DNA of 64,000 bases from SAR324 cluster bacterium. Lineage in GTDB: Bacteria > SAR324 > NAC60-12. Location: NCBI GenBank assembly GCA_015232315.1, contig JADFZZ010000023.1, forward strand, positions 1-64,000, in the 5' to 3' direction. Positions 25,066-34,276 of the stretch are shown one piece after another (the stretch's first letter is position 1; the number at the start of each line of letters is the position of its first letter). The position numbers and the translations under genes were made by a program. The notes under the pieces are model-generated. The model was not told the DNA's origin. It searched no databases and saw only the letters and a list, made by a program, of their open reading frames with translations.

Positions 25066-26945
25066 ATGCATCTTTCTATTCGTATAAAAATTCTGCTGGG
25101 TTTTCTGAGCACCTTGCTCATCATGGGTGCCAGCGAAGGCTTCAGTGTGGTTTCCATGAGTGGAATTCTGAATGAAATAAGGAGTATGGTTGATGTGGAT
25201 GTCGCTATCCGGAAGCAGGCCTATCAGATCCAGTTCCTGTTTTTTCAGATGCGGCGTCATGAAACGATGCTGACCAACCATTATTCTGCTGAAGAATATG
25301 ATCTGATTGAAGATCGGCTCAAGCGAATGGAAACAGCCTTGGAATCTCTGATGTTATTGTATCAGGATCAACTGTATTCACGTGAGGATCTGGTAAATAT
25401 TCAGCGGTTTCTGGGAGAGTACCGTTCAGGATTGGAGCGCATCCAACATGAACTCTCGCGTCGGGGGCAATCACTTCATGATATTTTGCGGCATGATCTG
25501 CTCGATATATCAAAAAGTTTAGACCAGGAAGTGTTGCGGCAGAATTCACCGGAAATGATCCAGCAGGATTTTTTACGGAGATATTTTGAGTCCGGATATC
25601 TGGCTGAAGGACGGTTGCTGGAAGACCTTAAAAAAATAATCGGCCTCTGGCAGGAAAAAATGGAAATGGACGAGTCTGGTGTTCTGACCCCGTTGCATCA
25701 AATTCTGAATCAGTATGCAAACAAACTCAATGCGCTTTCAGGACTTGATCAGCAGCAGCAACTGGATATCAGCATGCTTCAGTCTTCTGTGGAGATGGTG
25801 CCTGTAATTCTGGAAAAAATCATACAGCAGGCCGATCAGGGGATTGCGGACCATGTGGAAAGTATTGAACGTAAGGAAAAAAAGCAGACATCCTTGTTTT
25901 GGTCGGAATCCTTCTTGCTCTTGTGATTGCGGCATTTATGGCAGGATGGTTTGTGACCGTGATGATTGTGCAACCTGTGAGGAATGTCACTCACATGGCT
26001 GTAAATATTTCCAGGGGAAATCTCAGTATGGATAAAATGGAGACACATTCCCGGGATGAAATCTCTGATTTGACTGAAAGTCTCAATAATCTTCAGGGCA
26101 GTCTCCAACAGATCATCGCACGGTTTCGTTCTTCTTCAAACAGGATCATGAATTTTTCCAGTATGATTCATGATACAGCCAAAGATGTGGCCGACACGGC
26201 AAACGGTCTGGATAAACGGGTACAGATTCAGTCCAGAGATTTGCGGAAATGCACAGAAATTATTCAGGAAATGGCTCAGATGATGGAAAGTGTTGTGCAT
26301 ATTACGCGCGAGGGCGCCTCCTTGAGCAAAAATGCTTATCGAGAGTCACTGGATGGAAACCGGCTTATGAGCCAGATGCAGGGGAAAATTGACGAAATCA
26401 GCAGGATGACCCGTGAGATTCATACCAGTATTGGATTGATTTATGAATTTGCCAACAACACGGCAATTCTGGCCATCAACGCATCGGTTGAAGCCATCAA
26501 GGCCGGCGATTCAGGAAAAGGATTCGGTGTTGTCGCGTCTGAAATCAGAAAACTGGCCGAACAATCGACCACTTATGCCATACAGATCGGAAATCTGGTG
26601 GAACGGGCACAATACACTGTGGATGATGGTGTGACTATTACCAAAGCGGTGGATCAATCCTTTCAGAACATTAAAGATATTGTGCATTCCATGTCAGACA
26701 GCCAGCAGTCGATCGCGCAGATGATTAAAAACCAAAGTCAGCACAGCCATAATATTATTGTGACAACCATTCATGAAATTGAACGAGGCATGGTAAAAAC
26801 AGGAACAGAAGCAAGGCATTTGAGTCAATCGGCAGCCTCACAATCTGAAAAAATCAACAATCTCTCAAAAATGACGCTCCAAACGTTGCAGACCCTTAAG
26901 GTTTTCAGAATAGGCAGCATTTCGGTCAAGGACGATAATTCATGA
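25066..26945 (+). CDS. Methyl-accepting chemotaxis protein with an internal -1 frameshift
   Basis: The first frame (25066-25926) encodes TM1 (ILLGFLSTLLIMGASEGFSV) and a helical periplasmic sensor domain. It then stops after a nonsense tail that begins past a slippery site. The second frame, -1 relative to it, continues with TM2 (VGILLALVIAAFMAGWFVTV), a HAMP region (VRNVTHMAVNISRGN) and a signalling domain with the hairpin-tip pattern IYEFANNTAILAINASVEA and FGVVASEIRKLAEQS. The frames meet at A AAA AAG (25878-25884); a -1 slip there gives RKEKK-ADILVLVGILLALV, a perfect TM2. Without it no receptor is made: the second frame has no ribosome site. The gene overlaps the downstream channel gene by four bases. 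It may be a programmed frameshift, a phase-variable gene or a broken gene. Confidence 0.85.
25878..25884 (+). other. Slippery heptamer A AAA AAG in the chemoreceptor gene
   Basis: The zero-frame codons are gaA AAA AAG cag, the same heptamer and phase that drives -1 frameshifting in dnaX. A -1 slip restores the open frame of the second half. AGGA lies directly upstream. I see no strong stem-loop at the usual 5-9 bases downstream. Confidence 0.6.
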
Positions 26946-28846
26946 AAATTATTCTGGCCGTCAATGAGCCAACCACCATCAAAACATTGCATGAATTGGG
27001 GCTAACGATTTCCGTCATTCATCCGGACAATTCAATTGCACAGAAACTTCCGACCGGAGTCCAGTTGATTGAAGGGGATTTTAATGAAGAAGCCACCCTG
27101 ATTCAGGCCGATATCGGTCATGCTGATGTGTTTCTGGTTTTGTCCCATGATGACGCATTCAACTTGAATGCGGGCTTGATCGCAAAACGTCTCAATCCCC
27201 GGATTCGTGTGGTGATCCGCATGTTCAATCAAAGTCTGGCGCATCGCATCAATCAGCTTTATGACAATTTTTTCTGTGTTTCCACATCTCATGTGATTTC
27301 TCCAGTCTTTGCTTTCCGATTGGTTTTCCCTGAATACTGCGGCTATTTTTATCACGATGAGGTCTATCATGTTCTGCGTAATCTTACGATTCCCAAACAT
27401 TCGCCATGGGTCGGACGCAAGGGCAAAGTGTTTGATGAAGGGACCAAAGTTCAACACACCCGGGGCAACGAAGAAATTTTTGATGATGAGGAACCCATCC
27501 GTGAAGGCGACTCTGTGATTGTTGCCAAACGGCAGGAATTAGCGGTCAAGCCACTGGGACTTTTTTCCAGAATCATGCACAGCATCAAATCCCGTTTGGA
27601 GCCCATCCAGATTTTTGTGCGGGAGTATATGTTTCGTGACACGTTGTTCCGGGTGAGTTCGCTTCTCACCATCACCTTGCTGTTGTTTGCTGTTCCCTAT
27701 TTCTATTTTGCGCTGGATCTCAATTTTCTCGATGGTGCCTATTTTGCCATCACGATTCTCACAACCATTGGTTTTGGCGACATCAGCTTCATCAATTATC
27801 CTGAAATTCATAAGGTGATCGGCATTGGCATCATGCTGATCAGTGCTCTGATCATGGCGTTGGTCACAGCGACCGTGACCAATTTTTTCATGTCTGAACG
27901 TCTGTCGAGAACACTGGCCCAGTTTCAGATTCCCCGCATGAATCATTACATTACCTGCGGTTTAGGTGAGATGGGTTCCCAGGTGCTAAAGATTCTCAAG
28001 AAGATCGGGATCCCGATTGTGGGAATTGAACCGGAATCTTCGAATCAATTTCTACAGGAATTAAAGGAACTCAAAATTCCGGTTGTTCAGGGCAACGTCA
28101 AGGATGTGACCATTCTGGAGTATGTCAACACACATAAGGCAAAAGCGATTTTATTATTGACTCCGGATGATCTGGTAAATCTGGAAGCTTCCATGACAGC
28201 ACTGGATATGAACCCTGAGATCAGAACCATTATCAGAATGGAAAAAATGGAATCAGGGTTGGGGGCACAGGCAGAAAGTCCGGCAAAACTGTCTTCGTTT
28301 TTCTTTGTGTCCGCCGCCTTGGGCGAACCAAGCATCGGCATCATGGAAGATCGTGGCAACCCCTATCTGATTTTTCAGATCAGCGTCGATCATTTTCCAA
28401 GATTGCTGGATCAGTCGTTGCTGGATATTTCAATTGCATACGACCTCAGTATTATCATGCATTCCACTGAATGGGATTATCTTAAAAATCTGGATAATAA
28501 ATATTTACGGGCCGGTGAATGGGCCATTTGCATGGGACGTATGGAGTCGCTGCTGGCATTGCAGCAGAATGAACCATTATCCAATAGCAGTCATCAAGTG
28601 TTAATTGAGTATGTTCCTGAAATCAGTTTGGCTCAAGTTTCTTCAATTTTAGCCGATTATCATGAAAGAGACCCTGAGGAAATCCGTGCGACCCTGAAAC
28701 ATCTGCCCTGGGTTGCGTTGGAAAAAGTCTCGCTGGCTCAGGCGCGGGTGCTTGTAAAACAATTGCAGGCACTGGGAGTGCTGGCTCACGCTTTAAAAAA
28801 TCAGCAGTCCGGTGTGGATCAGCTATTGTCAGAATTAGGATTATAG
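26942..28846 (+). CDS. Double-RCK potassium channel with L7/L12-like tail
   Basis: 634 residues. Residues 1-200 are an RCK (TrkA-N and TrkA-C) nucleotide- or ion-binding domain (EGDFNEEATLIQADIGHADV). A two-helix pore module follows at about 235-315 with selectivity filter TTIGFGD (274-280). A second RCK domain begins with CGLGEMGSQVLKILKKIG (339-356). A channel of this kind lets K+ pass the inner membrane under control of ligands bound by the RCK ring. The order is unusual because one RCK precedes the pore. The last 75 residues (VALEKVSLAQARVLVKQLQA, 695-style ending LGVLAHAL) resemble the C-terminal domain of ribosomal protein L7/L12. The start overlaps the chemoreceptor stop by four bases, so the two are translationally coupled. 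Confidence 0.88.
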   Translation: MKIILAVNEPTTIKTLHELGLTISVIHPDNSIAQKLPTGVQLIEGDFNEEATLIQADIGHADVFLVLSHDDAFNLNAGLIAKRLNPRIRVVIRMFNQSLAHRINQLYDNFFCVSTSHVISPVFAFRLVFPEYCGYFYHDEVYHVLRNLTIPKHSPWVGRKGKVFDEGTKVQHTRGNEEIFDDEEPIREGDSVIVAKRQELAVKPLGLFSRIMHSIKSRLEPIQIFVREYMFRDTLFRVSSLLTITLLLFAVPYFYFALDLNFLDGAYFAITILTTIGFGDISFINYPEIHKVIGIGIMLISALIMALVTATVTNFFMSERLSRTLAQFQIPRMNHYITCGLGEMGSQVLKILKKIGIPIVGIEPESSNQFLQELKELKIPVVQGNVKDVTILEYVNTHKAKAILLLTPDDLVNLEASMTALDMNPEIRTIIRMEKMESGLGAQAESPAKLSSFFFVSAALGEPSIGIMEDRGNPYLIFQISVDHFPRLLDQSLLDISIAYDLSIIMHSTEWDYLKNLDNKYLRAGEWAICMGRMESLLALQQNEPLSNSSHQVLIEYVPEISLAQVSSILADYHERDPEEIRATLKHLPWVALEKVSLAQARVLVKQLQALGVLAHALKNQQSGVDQLLSELGL

Positions 28847-28888
28847 GATAACAACCAATTTTAGGGCCTGTGTTAAAAGTCGACAGTG

Positions 28889-29045
28889 GTAAGTTCTCAG
28901 CTTTCAGTTCTCAGTTTTTTTGAACCGATTGAAATTATTATGATTTTCATATAAATCTAAAAGGTTCTTTGAAAAAGAAGATATTCAGAAAACTTTAAAT
29001 TTCAATGATTTACTAAAAGCTGAAGGCTGATAACTGAAAACTTAC
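28889..29045. repeat. TCAG-rich fold-back element
   Basis: The left arm begins GTAAGTTCTCAGCTTTCAG at 28889. The right arm ends CTGAAAACTTAC at 29045, and its complement matches the left arm at 20 of 27 positions. The 157-bp unit folds into an imperfect hairpin. A compact relative lies at 31920-31956. Confidence 0.5.
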
Positions 29046-29130
29046 AACTCTTGAGTTAAAAGAAATGATTCTGACCATGAGGACAGGATGCGTTCAGTCT
29101 GGAAAACATCGCCTTTGACCGAGGAGGATT

Positions 29131-30255
29131 ATGCAAAAACCGATCTTGTCTATTGTGGTTCCATCTTACAACAGTGCGCCGTTGTTGCATCGCTGTTTGA
29201 GAGAACTGGAAAACCAGAATGCCAGCAAGCATCTGTTTGAAGTGATTATTGTCAACGATGGCTCAACCGATAATACTCAGGAAGTGCTGAGTTCCATCGC
29301 GCAAACCACCACGTTGCGGCTACAATTGTTTCAGATTCCACATAGCGGCCCGGCTATTGCCAGAAATCATGGCGTGCTTCATGCCAGGGGCGAATGGATT
29401 GGTTTTATTGATGCGGATGTCTCAATTTCAGCACAGTGGGTGCAAACAGGATTGAACCTGATTCAACAGTATCCTGAAGTCGGCGGTTTTGAAGGTAAAA
29501 CAGAAATTGTGCCCCGGGAACTGGTGACACCGTTCACACATCAGACATCCAATACTTACGGGGGCCGTTATCCCACATGCAATTTGATTTTACGCCGCTC
29601 CTTGTGTGTGTTTTATCCAGGCTATAAAATCCCGTTTCGTGAAGACACGGATCTCGCTTTTTGTGTGTTACAATCGGGTTATCAAATTCGTTTTTGTGAA
29701 GACCTGCTGGTTTATCACCCACCATTGACGCCTCAATACTCAAGACCCCTGGCGTTGGCACTCCGGTATTATTATGACGGATTGCTGGCCAGACGTTTTC
29801 CTGAAAAATACAAGAATGATGTGGATGTCCATCAGGTGATGGGATTCAGAATTTCACATTTAAGACGAAAAATTTATAATGTTTTTGTTTTTTCCCAAAT
29901 GCTGTGCCTGCTCATGATACCGATTGCGTCAGTTCCACCAACATCGCTCGTGGCGGTGAGTCTGTTTCATTTATTTTGTTTTTTTCTGGTTGTCACTGTT
30001 CATTTGGTACACACAAAACTGTCCAGCCTCAGATTTACAGATTTACTGATTCTGACCATGATCACTTATTGGGTGCCGTGGGTGATGCTGGTTCAACGTT
30101 TAAGGGGATTCTGGCATTTTAGAAATATTTCCGAGTTCACGCCTGTTTCGCTTGGAAAAATAAAATATCCCTTGCCTGCCAATGTCATTCCTTTATCCAC
30201 ATTGTCTCCCATCAGGGCCGCGTCACCTTCTGTATTATACCGTAAGGCGGATTGA
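29131..30255 (+). CDS. Family 2 glycosyltransferase
   Basis: 374 residues. GT2 enzymes transfer a sugar from a nucleotide donor to a lipid, protein or polysaccharide acceptor at the cytoplasmic face of the membrane. The nucleotide-binding start ILSIVVPSYNSAPLLHRCLR, the acidic motif VNDGSTDNTQEV, IARNHGVLHARGEWIGF and the metal-binding DADVS are all in normal positions in the first 110 residues. The C-terminal part contains two to three membrane helices (LVAVSLFHLFCFFLVVTVHL around 270-300). The start is fixed by GAGGAGG close to the ATG. The gene stands alone, and the acceptor is unknown. A hairpin that may terminate transcription follows at 30263-30289. Confidence 0.9.
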   Translation: MQKPILSIVVPSYNSAPLLHRCLRELENQNASKHLFEVIIVNDGSTDNTQEVLSSIAQTTTLRLQLFQIPHSGPAIARNHGVLHARGEWIGFIDADVSISAQWVQTGLNLIQQYPEVGGFEGKTEIVPRELVTPFTHQTSNTYGGRYPTCNLILRRSLCVFYPGYKIPFREDTDLAFCVLQSGYQIRFCEDLLVYHPPLTPQYSRPLALALRYYYDGLLARRFPEKYKNDVDVHQVMGFRISHLRRKIYNVFVFSQMLCLLMIPIASVPPTSLVAVSLFHLFCFFLVVTVHLVHTKLSSLRFTDLLILTMITYWVPWVMLVQRLRGFWHFRNISEFTPVSLGKIKYPLPANVIPLSTLSPIRAASPSVLYRKAD

Positions 30256-30262
30256 ATTGTTT

Positions 30263-30289
30263 AAGAACGCATTCATCTATTGCGTTCTT
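30263..30289 (+). terminator. Hairpin after the glycosyltransferase gene
   Basis: AAGAACGCA and TGCGTTCTT form a perfect 9-bp stem with a 9-base loop just after the stop codon. No long T run follows, so its strength as a terminator is uncertain. Confidence 0.55.
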
Positions 30290-30358
30290 CTGCGTGAATG
30301 TTTATGAACAATGAAGAATGAAATAATCAGTCATTGTTCAGGGGGGAGTCGATATCTT

Positions 30359-30967
30359 ATGAGTTACCGACACATTGTCATACCGTCCAGATCCGAGTTG
30401 TATTGCCCTATCTGCCACATGGAGGATGAATGCAAAACTCATTGTGTGGAAGTCTGGAAGGGCGAACAGCGGATTGATCATCTGACCATCATCATTGAAC
30501 AGAATCAGGGGATGATCACTCCTGCGTTTCGGGAAAAATTTACGCATATCGAAAATTGTTTTGAAGGGTTCTATCGTGTGAGTTGGTATGAGGATGCTCC
30601 GCTCAGGCATTTGCCATTGTTCAGTGGAAAAATACTCGACACACCCTCTACTTCTGAACAATGGCATGCACTGTTTCATCCACGGGGAATTCAGTTGCTG
30701 GAAGTTTACAATGAACTGATTGTCGCGCAAATCCGCAAACCGGACCAGATACGAAAGATTCTGCGAGCCATGCGTCAAACGCCTCAGAACGTCCGGCATG
30801 AGTCAGGTGGGTTTCAGCAACTATCACTGTTTTCCATGGATGACATTGCCCAGTTTCAAACGGAAAATAAAATGACCGAACAAGCAATGATGGAGGAGGT
30901 CACGTCGTTATGCGACGCTATTGAACCTGAAAAATTAATGGAAGAAATTTTAAAGAACCTGACATGA
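30359..30967 (+). CDS. Hypothetical protein with a cysteine-rich N-terminus
   Basis: 202 residues from the ATG at 30359, which has a purine-rich stretch (GGGGGGAG) upstream; an earlier ATG at 30311 is possible but has no ribosome site. The N-terminus has a cluster, CPICHMEDECKTHC, in which four cysteines and two histidines could bind a metal. The rest is mixed alpha/beta with an acidic, helical C-terminus (EEVTSLCDAIEPEKLMEEIL). There is no signal peptide. No family is recognised. Confidence 0.55.
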   Translation: MSYRHIVIPSRSELYCPICHMEDECKTHCVEVWKGEQRIDHLTIIIEQNQGMITPAFREKFTHIENCFEGFYRVSWYEDAPLRHLPLFSGKILDTPSTSEQWHALFHPRGIQLLEVYNELIVAQIRKPDQIRKILRAMRQTPQNVRHESGGFQQLSLFSMDDIAQFQTENKMTEQAMMEEVTSLCDAIEPEKLMEEILKNLT

Positions 30968-31050
30968 TTTTTAACAGCAGGGGCCGATGGGTTGAAAACC
31001 ATTTCCTGCAGGATATGACAGGGCTATCGTCGATTGCGTTATGGAGGTAG

Positions 31051-31500
31051 ATGGATAAACAATTATTGGAAAACCTTTCAGCGGAAGCTAAAACCTGGCT
31101 GGCACATGCCATTGCTGGAATGATCTCAGCCGATGGGGTGGTGGATAAATCAGAGATGGTTTTTTTAAGAGATGCCATCGGGTTCATGGAAAATGTGGAA
31201 GACGTGAATGCCCTGGTGAATATGGTAAAGGCAAAGGAAAAACCTGAATTGCAAAATCTGAAAATTGATCGAAAAAACGCCTTCCTGATTTATTGTGAAT
31301 TGGGACGTTTGGCGGTTGTGGATCAGAAATTGTCTGTGCCCGAGGTTGAGTTCCTGAAATATGCAGGGAGTAAACTGGGTTTTCCTGAAATGTTTTGTAA
31401 TGAGTTGGTCAAATGGGCTTACGAACTGATGAGTGTTTTGAAGCAGGAAACACAACTGATGTATCAGGCCGAAAAAATGCCTCCGGTCTACAAAAAATAG
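31051..31500 (+). CDS. TerB-like domain protein
   Basis: 149 residues, all helical. Two acidic repeats, MISADGVVDKSEMVFLRDAI (24-43) and AVVDQKLSVPEVEFLKYAGS (88-107), match the pattern of TerB/DjlA-type domains, which bind metal or lipid near the membrane and occur in stress-response modules. There is no signal peptide. No other tellurite-resistance gene is nearby, so a specific tellurite role is not supported. The 3' end overlaps the start of the following lipoprotein gene by 88 bases. Confidence 0.75.
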   Translation: MDKQLLENLSAEAKTWLAHAIAGMISADGVVDKSEMVFLRDAIGFMENVEDVNALVNMVKAKEKPELQNLKIDRKNAFLIYCELGRLAVVDQKLSVPEVEFLKYAGSKLGFPEMFCNELVKWAYELMSVLKQETQLMYQAEKMPPVYKK

Positions 31501-31832
31501 CAGTATATCTGTTGCTTGGCTGTTGTGTGTCGGCCTGCGCGCCATCAAGGAAATACCCCAATCCGTATGCCAATCCTGTCGTTCAGCGGGATTATCTGAT
31601 GTGGGTGGAAGATTATCAGTCAACTTCCAATTATTATATCAACAGGGCTAATGATTATAAACTCACACTTCAACCCATGGAATATCAGCAATTTGTAAAA
31701 GATCATCAACGTCGATTGCATTATACCAACGTCAAGTATGTCCGGAACCGTTTGGAATATTATAAACAATATTGTAAATCAGTACCTGCCTGCAACAATG
31801 CTCCTGAAGAATCCGCGGAAGCTTCTCAATAA
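31413..31832 (+). CDS. Small lipoprotein overlapping the TerB-like gene
   Basis: 139 residues. A hydrophobic stretch (IAVYLLLGCCVSACAPS) ends in lipobox VSAC with Cys42, so a lipid-anchored product is likely. The only ATG in frame is 31413, which gives an n-region of about 27 residues and lies deep inside the TerB-like gene. The true start may instead be a non-standard codon close to 31495. The mature part is rich in tyrosine, asparagine and glutamine (NPYANPVVQRDYLMWVEDYQ) and contains two further cysteines. No family is recognised. Confidence 0.6.
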   Translation: MGLRTDECFEAGNTTDVSGRKNASGLQKIAVYLLLGCCVSACAPSRKYPNPYANPVVQRDYLMWVEDYQSTSNYYINRANDYKLTLQPMEYQQFVKDHQRRLHYTNVKYVRNRLEYYKQYCKSVPACNNAPEESAEASQ

Positions 31833-31919
31833 ACATCAAATAATTATCTTTTCCTGAAAGATAATGCCTGTTACGATCCCTGTACTTTTTTATAGGCACC
31901 GTTATATGATTCAATAGTT

Positions 31920-31956
31920 GTAAGTTTTCAGCAATCAGTGAAGGCTGAGAACTTGC
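31920..31956. repeat. Compact TCAG-rich inverted repeat
   Basis: GTAAGTTTTCAGCAATCAG followed by GAAGGCTGAGAACTTGC. The two halves are imperfect complements and are related to the arms of the element at 28889-29045. Confidence 0.5.
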
Positions 31957-32027
31957 AATCGTTGCGTTATGTAATGTCAGCAACGGTATGAAGGTTTCTA
32001 TGCAATTTTTCAGGGGAGAAGGGGAGT

Positions 32028-34271
32028 ATGTCAGTCTCTGATCAGAACGATACGTCTGTTCTGGATATCAAGGCAAATATCACAGAGGAAGAGATACCGG
32101 CAGATTATGCGGTGTGGATGGTCCATGAACTAAAGCACAATATCAGGGTGTATGTTTCATGCAACAGTTCCGATGAAGAACGACAGTTGCTGGAATACGC
32201 AATGGAAGATATCGAACATTATCATGGTGGTCAGACAAGGAAATCCGGAGACCCTGTGATTATTCACCCGTTACGGGTGGCATGGGCGATCTGTAGAGCC
32301 GGACTTGACGCTCCAACGGTTATTTCATCGTTACTCCATGACATCATCGAAGATACAGAAATCACCAGGGAGGACATCACAAAACGTTATGGCGAATGGT
32401 ATGCCTATATTGTGGATGGTTTGACGAAAATCAAGTATTCCAAAGACTCCCATGGCAAGCAATCGTCCAACCTGGAAGCAACCTACCAGAAGATCCTCAT
32501 CACTGCTGTCAAGGATGTTCGCGCTTTGCTGATCAAACTGTTTGACCGGCTCGACAACATGCGCGATCTCAGTTTTTTATCACGAGCCAAACAGCGTCGA
32601 ATCAGCCGTGAAACCATGAACATTTATGTGCCGATGGCACGTCGTTTAGGACTCGAAGAACTCAGTCGCGAACACACCGAACTGGCTTTTTCATATCTGT
32701 ATCCCCGGAGGTATCGACAGGTTCTGCGGGATATTGACGACCTGATGCGGCAACGTGATCCGGCAATCCATGATATGCGGAATTCCTTACTGGAATTACT
32801 GAATAACTATAAAATCCACGACACCGAAATCCAGATCATCTATGAACACCCTTCCTCTTATATTTGCAAAGCAGGCCGGGTTAGTAAAATACTGGGCGGT
32901 TTCAGAGTGTTGGTGGCCGAACCTATGATGAGCTATCAGGTGCTTGGCGTTTTACATACCAATTTTAAGGCAGTCCCGCTGAAAATTCGTGATTTTATCA
33001 GTAATCCACGATGGAATGGTTATCAGGCGCTGCAAACAGAAATTGATCTGTTTGGAGAATTGGTCTGGATTGAAATCACCTCACGGGAAATGCACGGCTT
33101 GAATCAGCATGGCATCATGGCCCACTGGAAAGGCAGTCATGCGGCGCTGGCAGAATATTATCAGAACTATTTGCAGCAACTGGAAGATTTAACCGGAGAC
33201 AGTGATATCCGGATGAATGATGTGCTCCAATTTGCCAGTACAGAACAAATTCATGTCTATACCCCCAAAGGCGATATGCTGACCTTTCCCAAAGATGTCA
33301 CGGTTCTGGACTTCGCTTATTATATTCATACTGATCTCGGCAACACATGCGCTGGCGCGATCATCAATCCCACGCCCTTCGCCCGGGTGAACCAGGCAAC
33401 CCCCAAGAGAGTTTCCATTGATCGAAAACTGCTCAATGGGGAACAGATTCAAATAGTGAAAGATCCCACTATTCGCCCCTCCCGGGCCTGGCTGGAGCAG
33501 GTTTTTACTCCAAGAGCGAAAATGCAGATCAAACGGGCCATCAATGCTGAAAAAATGGGCCGTGCCAAAATGCTTGGCCAGGAACTGGTGAGTCAGGATC
33601 TCAAACTTTTCGGAGTGGATTACGATGAATTTTTTACATCAGAAGAATTCACCAATGCTTTGCGGATAGAACACCTGAGTCTTGAGAAACTCCTGATTGA
33701 TGTGGGTTTGCGCAAACGGAAAATCCGTGATTTTCTGAAAAATCATGAACTTGTGTCTCAGCAGAAACTTGAACGTCGTGAACGGATGGAGCGTCTCTTT
33801 CTGTTCAAAACGCAAGGAATGCTGATGATTCGGGATCTGGATGATATTCTGTTTCAATTTGCCGCGTGCTGTTCACCTGTTCCCGGAGATAAAATTATTG
33901 GCTTTGTTACTGAACAGCAGGAAGTTGAAATTCATAGAAATGTATGCCCTGATTTGAAGGCCATTGCTCAGGAGGCGCTCATTGCTGTAGGATGGGATTT
34001 GCCGGAAGATTATGTCTGTGCTTTCAAGTTATTGCTTTTGACCAAAGATGCTCCGGGAACCTTATATCGGATCACCAAAGTGATCAATGATGCCGGCATC
34101 AGTATTTTTGACAGCGCAAGCTATGGAGTTGATCGCGGAAACGCGGAAATTCTGATCAGCCTCGAACCGGCCTTGTGGCGCACCAGTTACAAGATCATCG
34201 AACGTCTCAGAAGTATGAAAGGTGTTCAGAAGGTCAGTGGTGGAAAAATTAATTACGCAACGGTGCCTTAA
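32028..34271 (+). CDS. RelA/SpoT homologue with intact hydrolase and degenerate synthetase domain
   Basis: 747 residues with the full domain order of a long RSH protein. HD hydrolase (about 45-230): RKSGDPVIIHPLRVA, the catalytic LLHDIIEDT (H104, D105, E108, D109) and KLFDRLDNMRDL. Synthetase-like domain (about 270-370), TGS (about 408-470, IHVYTPKGDMLTFPKDVTVL), a conserved-cysteine region (FAACCSPVPGDK) and a C-terminal ACT domain (about 668-747). In the synthetase the aspartate that precedes the RV/RI motif is replaced (KILGGFRVLV, Ile288/Lys287), and the glutamate of VEVQIRT is replaced by tryptophan (VWIEITS). The enzyme therefore probably degrades (p)ppGpp but cannot make it. Regulation through TGS/ACT is inferred from the family. 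Confidence 0.88.
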   Translation: MSVSDQNDTSVLDIKANITEEEIPADYAVWMVHELKHNIRVYVSCNSSDEERQLLEYAMEDIEHYHGGQTRKSGDPVIIHPLRVAWAICRAGLDAPTVISSLLHDIIEDTEITREDITKRYGEWYAYIVDGLTKIKYSKDSHGKQSSNLEATYQKILITAVKDVRALLIKLFDRLDNMRDLSFLSRAKQRRISRETMNIYVPMARRLGLEELSREHTELAFSYLYPRRYRQVLRDIDDLMRQRDPAIHDMRNSLLELLNNYKIHDTEIQIIYEHPSSYICKAGRVSKILGGFRVLVAEPMMSYQVLGVLHTNFKAVPLKIRDFISNPRWNGYQALQTEIDLFGELVWIEITSREMHGLNQHGIMAHWKGSHAALAEYYQNYLQQLEDLTGDSDIRMNDVLQFASTEQIHVYTPKGDMLTFPKDVTVLDFAYYIHTDLGNTCAGAIINPTPFARVNQATPKRVSIDRKLLNGEQIQIVKDPTIRPSRAWLEQVFTPRAKMQIKRAINAEKMGRAKMLGQELVSQDLKLFGVDYDEFFTSEEFTNALRIEHLSLEKLLIDVGLRKRKIRDFLKNHELVSQQKLERRERMERLFLFKTQGMLMIRDLDDILFQFAACCSPVPGDKIIGFVTEQQEVEIHRNVCPDLKAIAQEALIAVGWDLPEDYVCAFKLLLLTKDAPGTLYRITKVINDAGISIFDSASYGVDRGNAEILISLEPALWRTSYKIIERLRSMKGVQKVSGGKINYATVP

Positions 34272-34276
34272 CAGGA

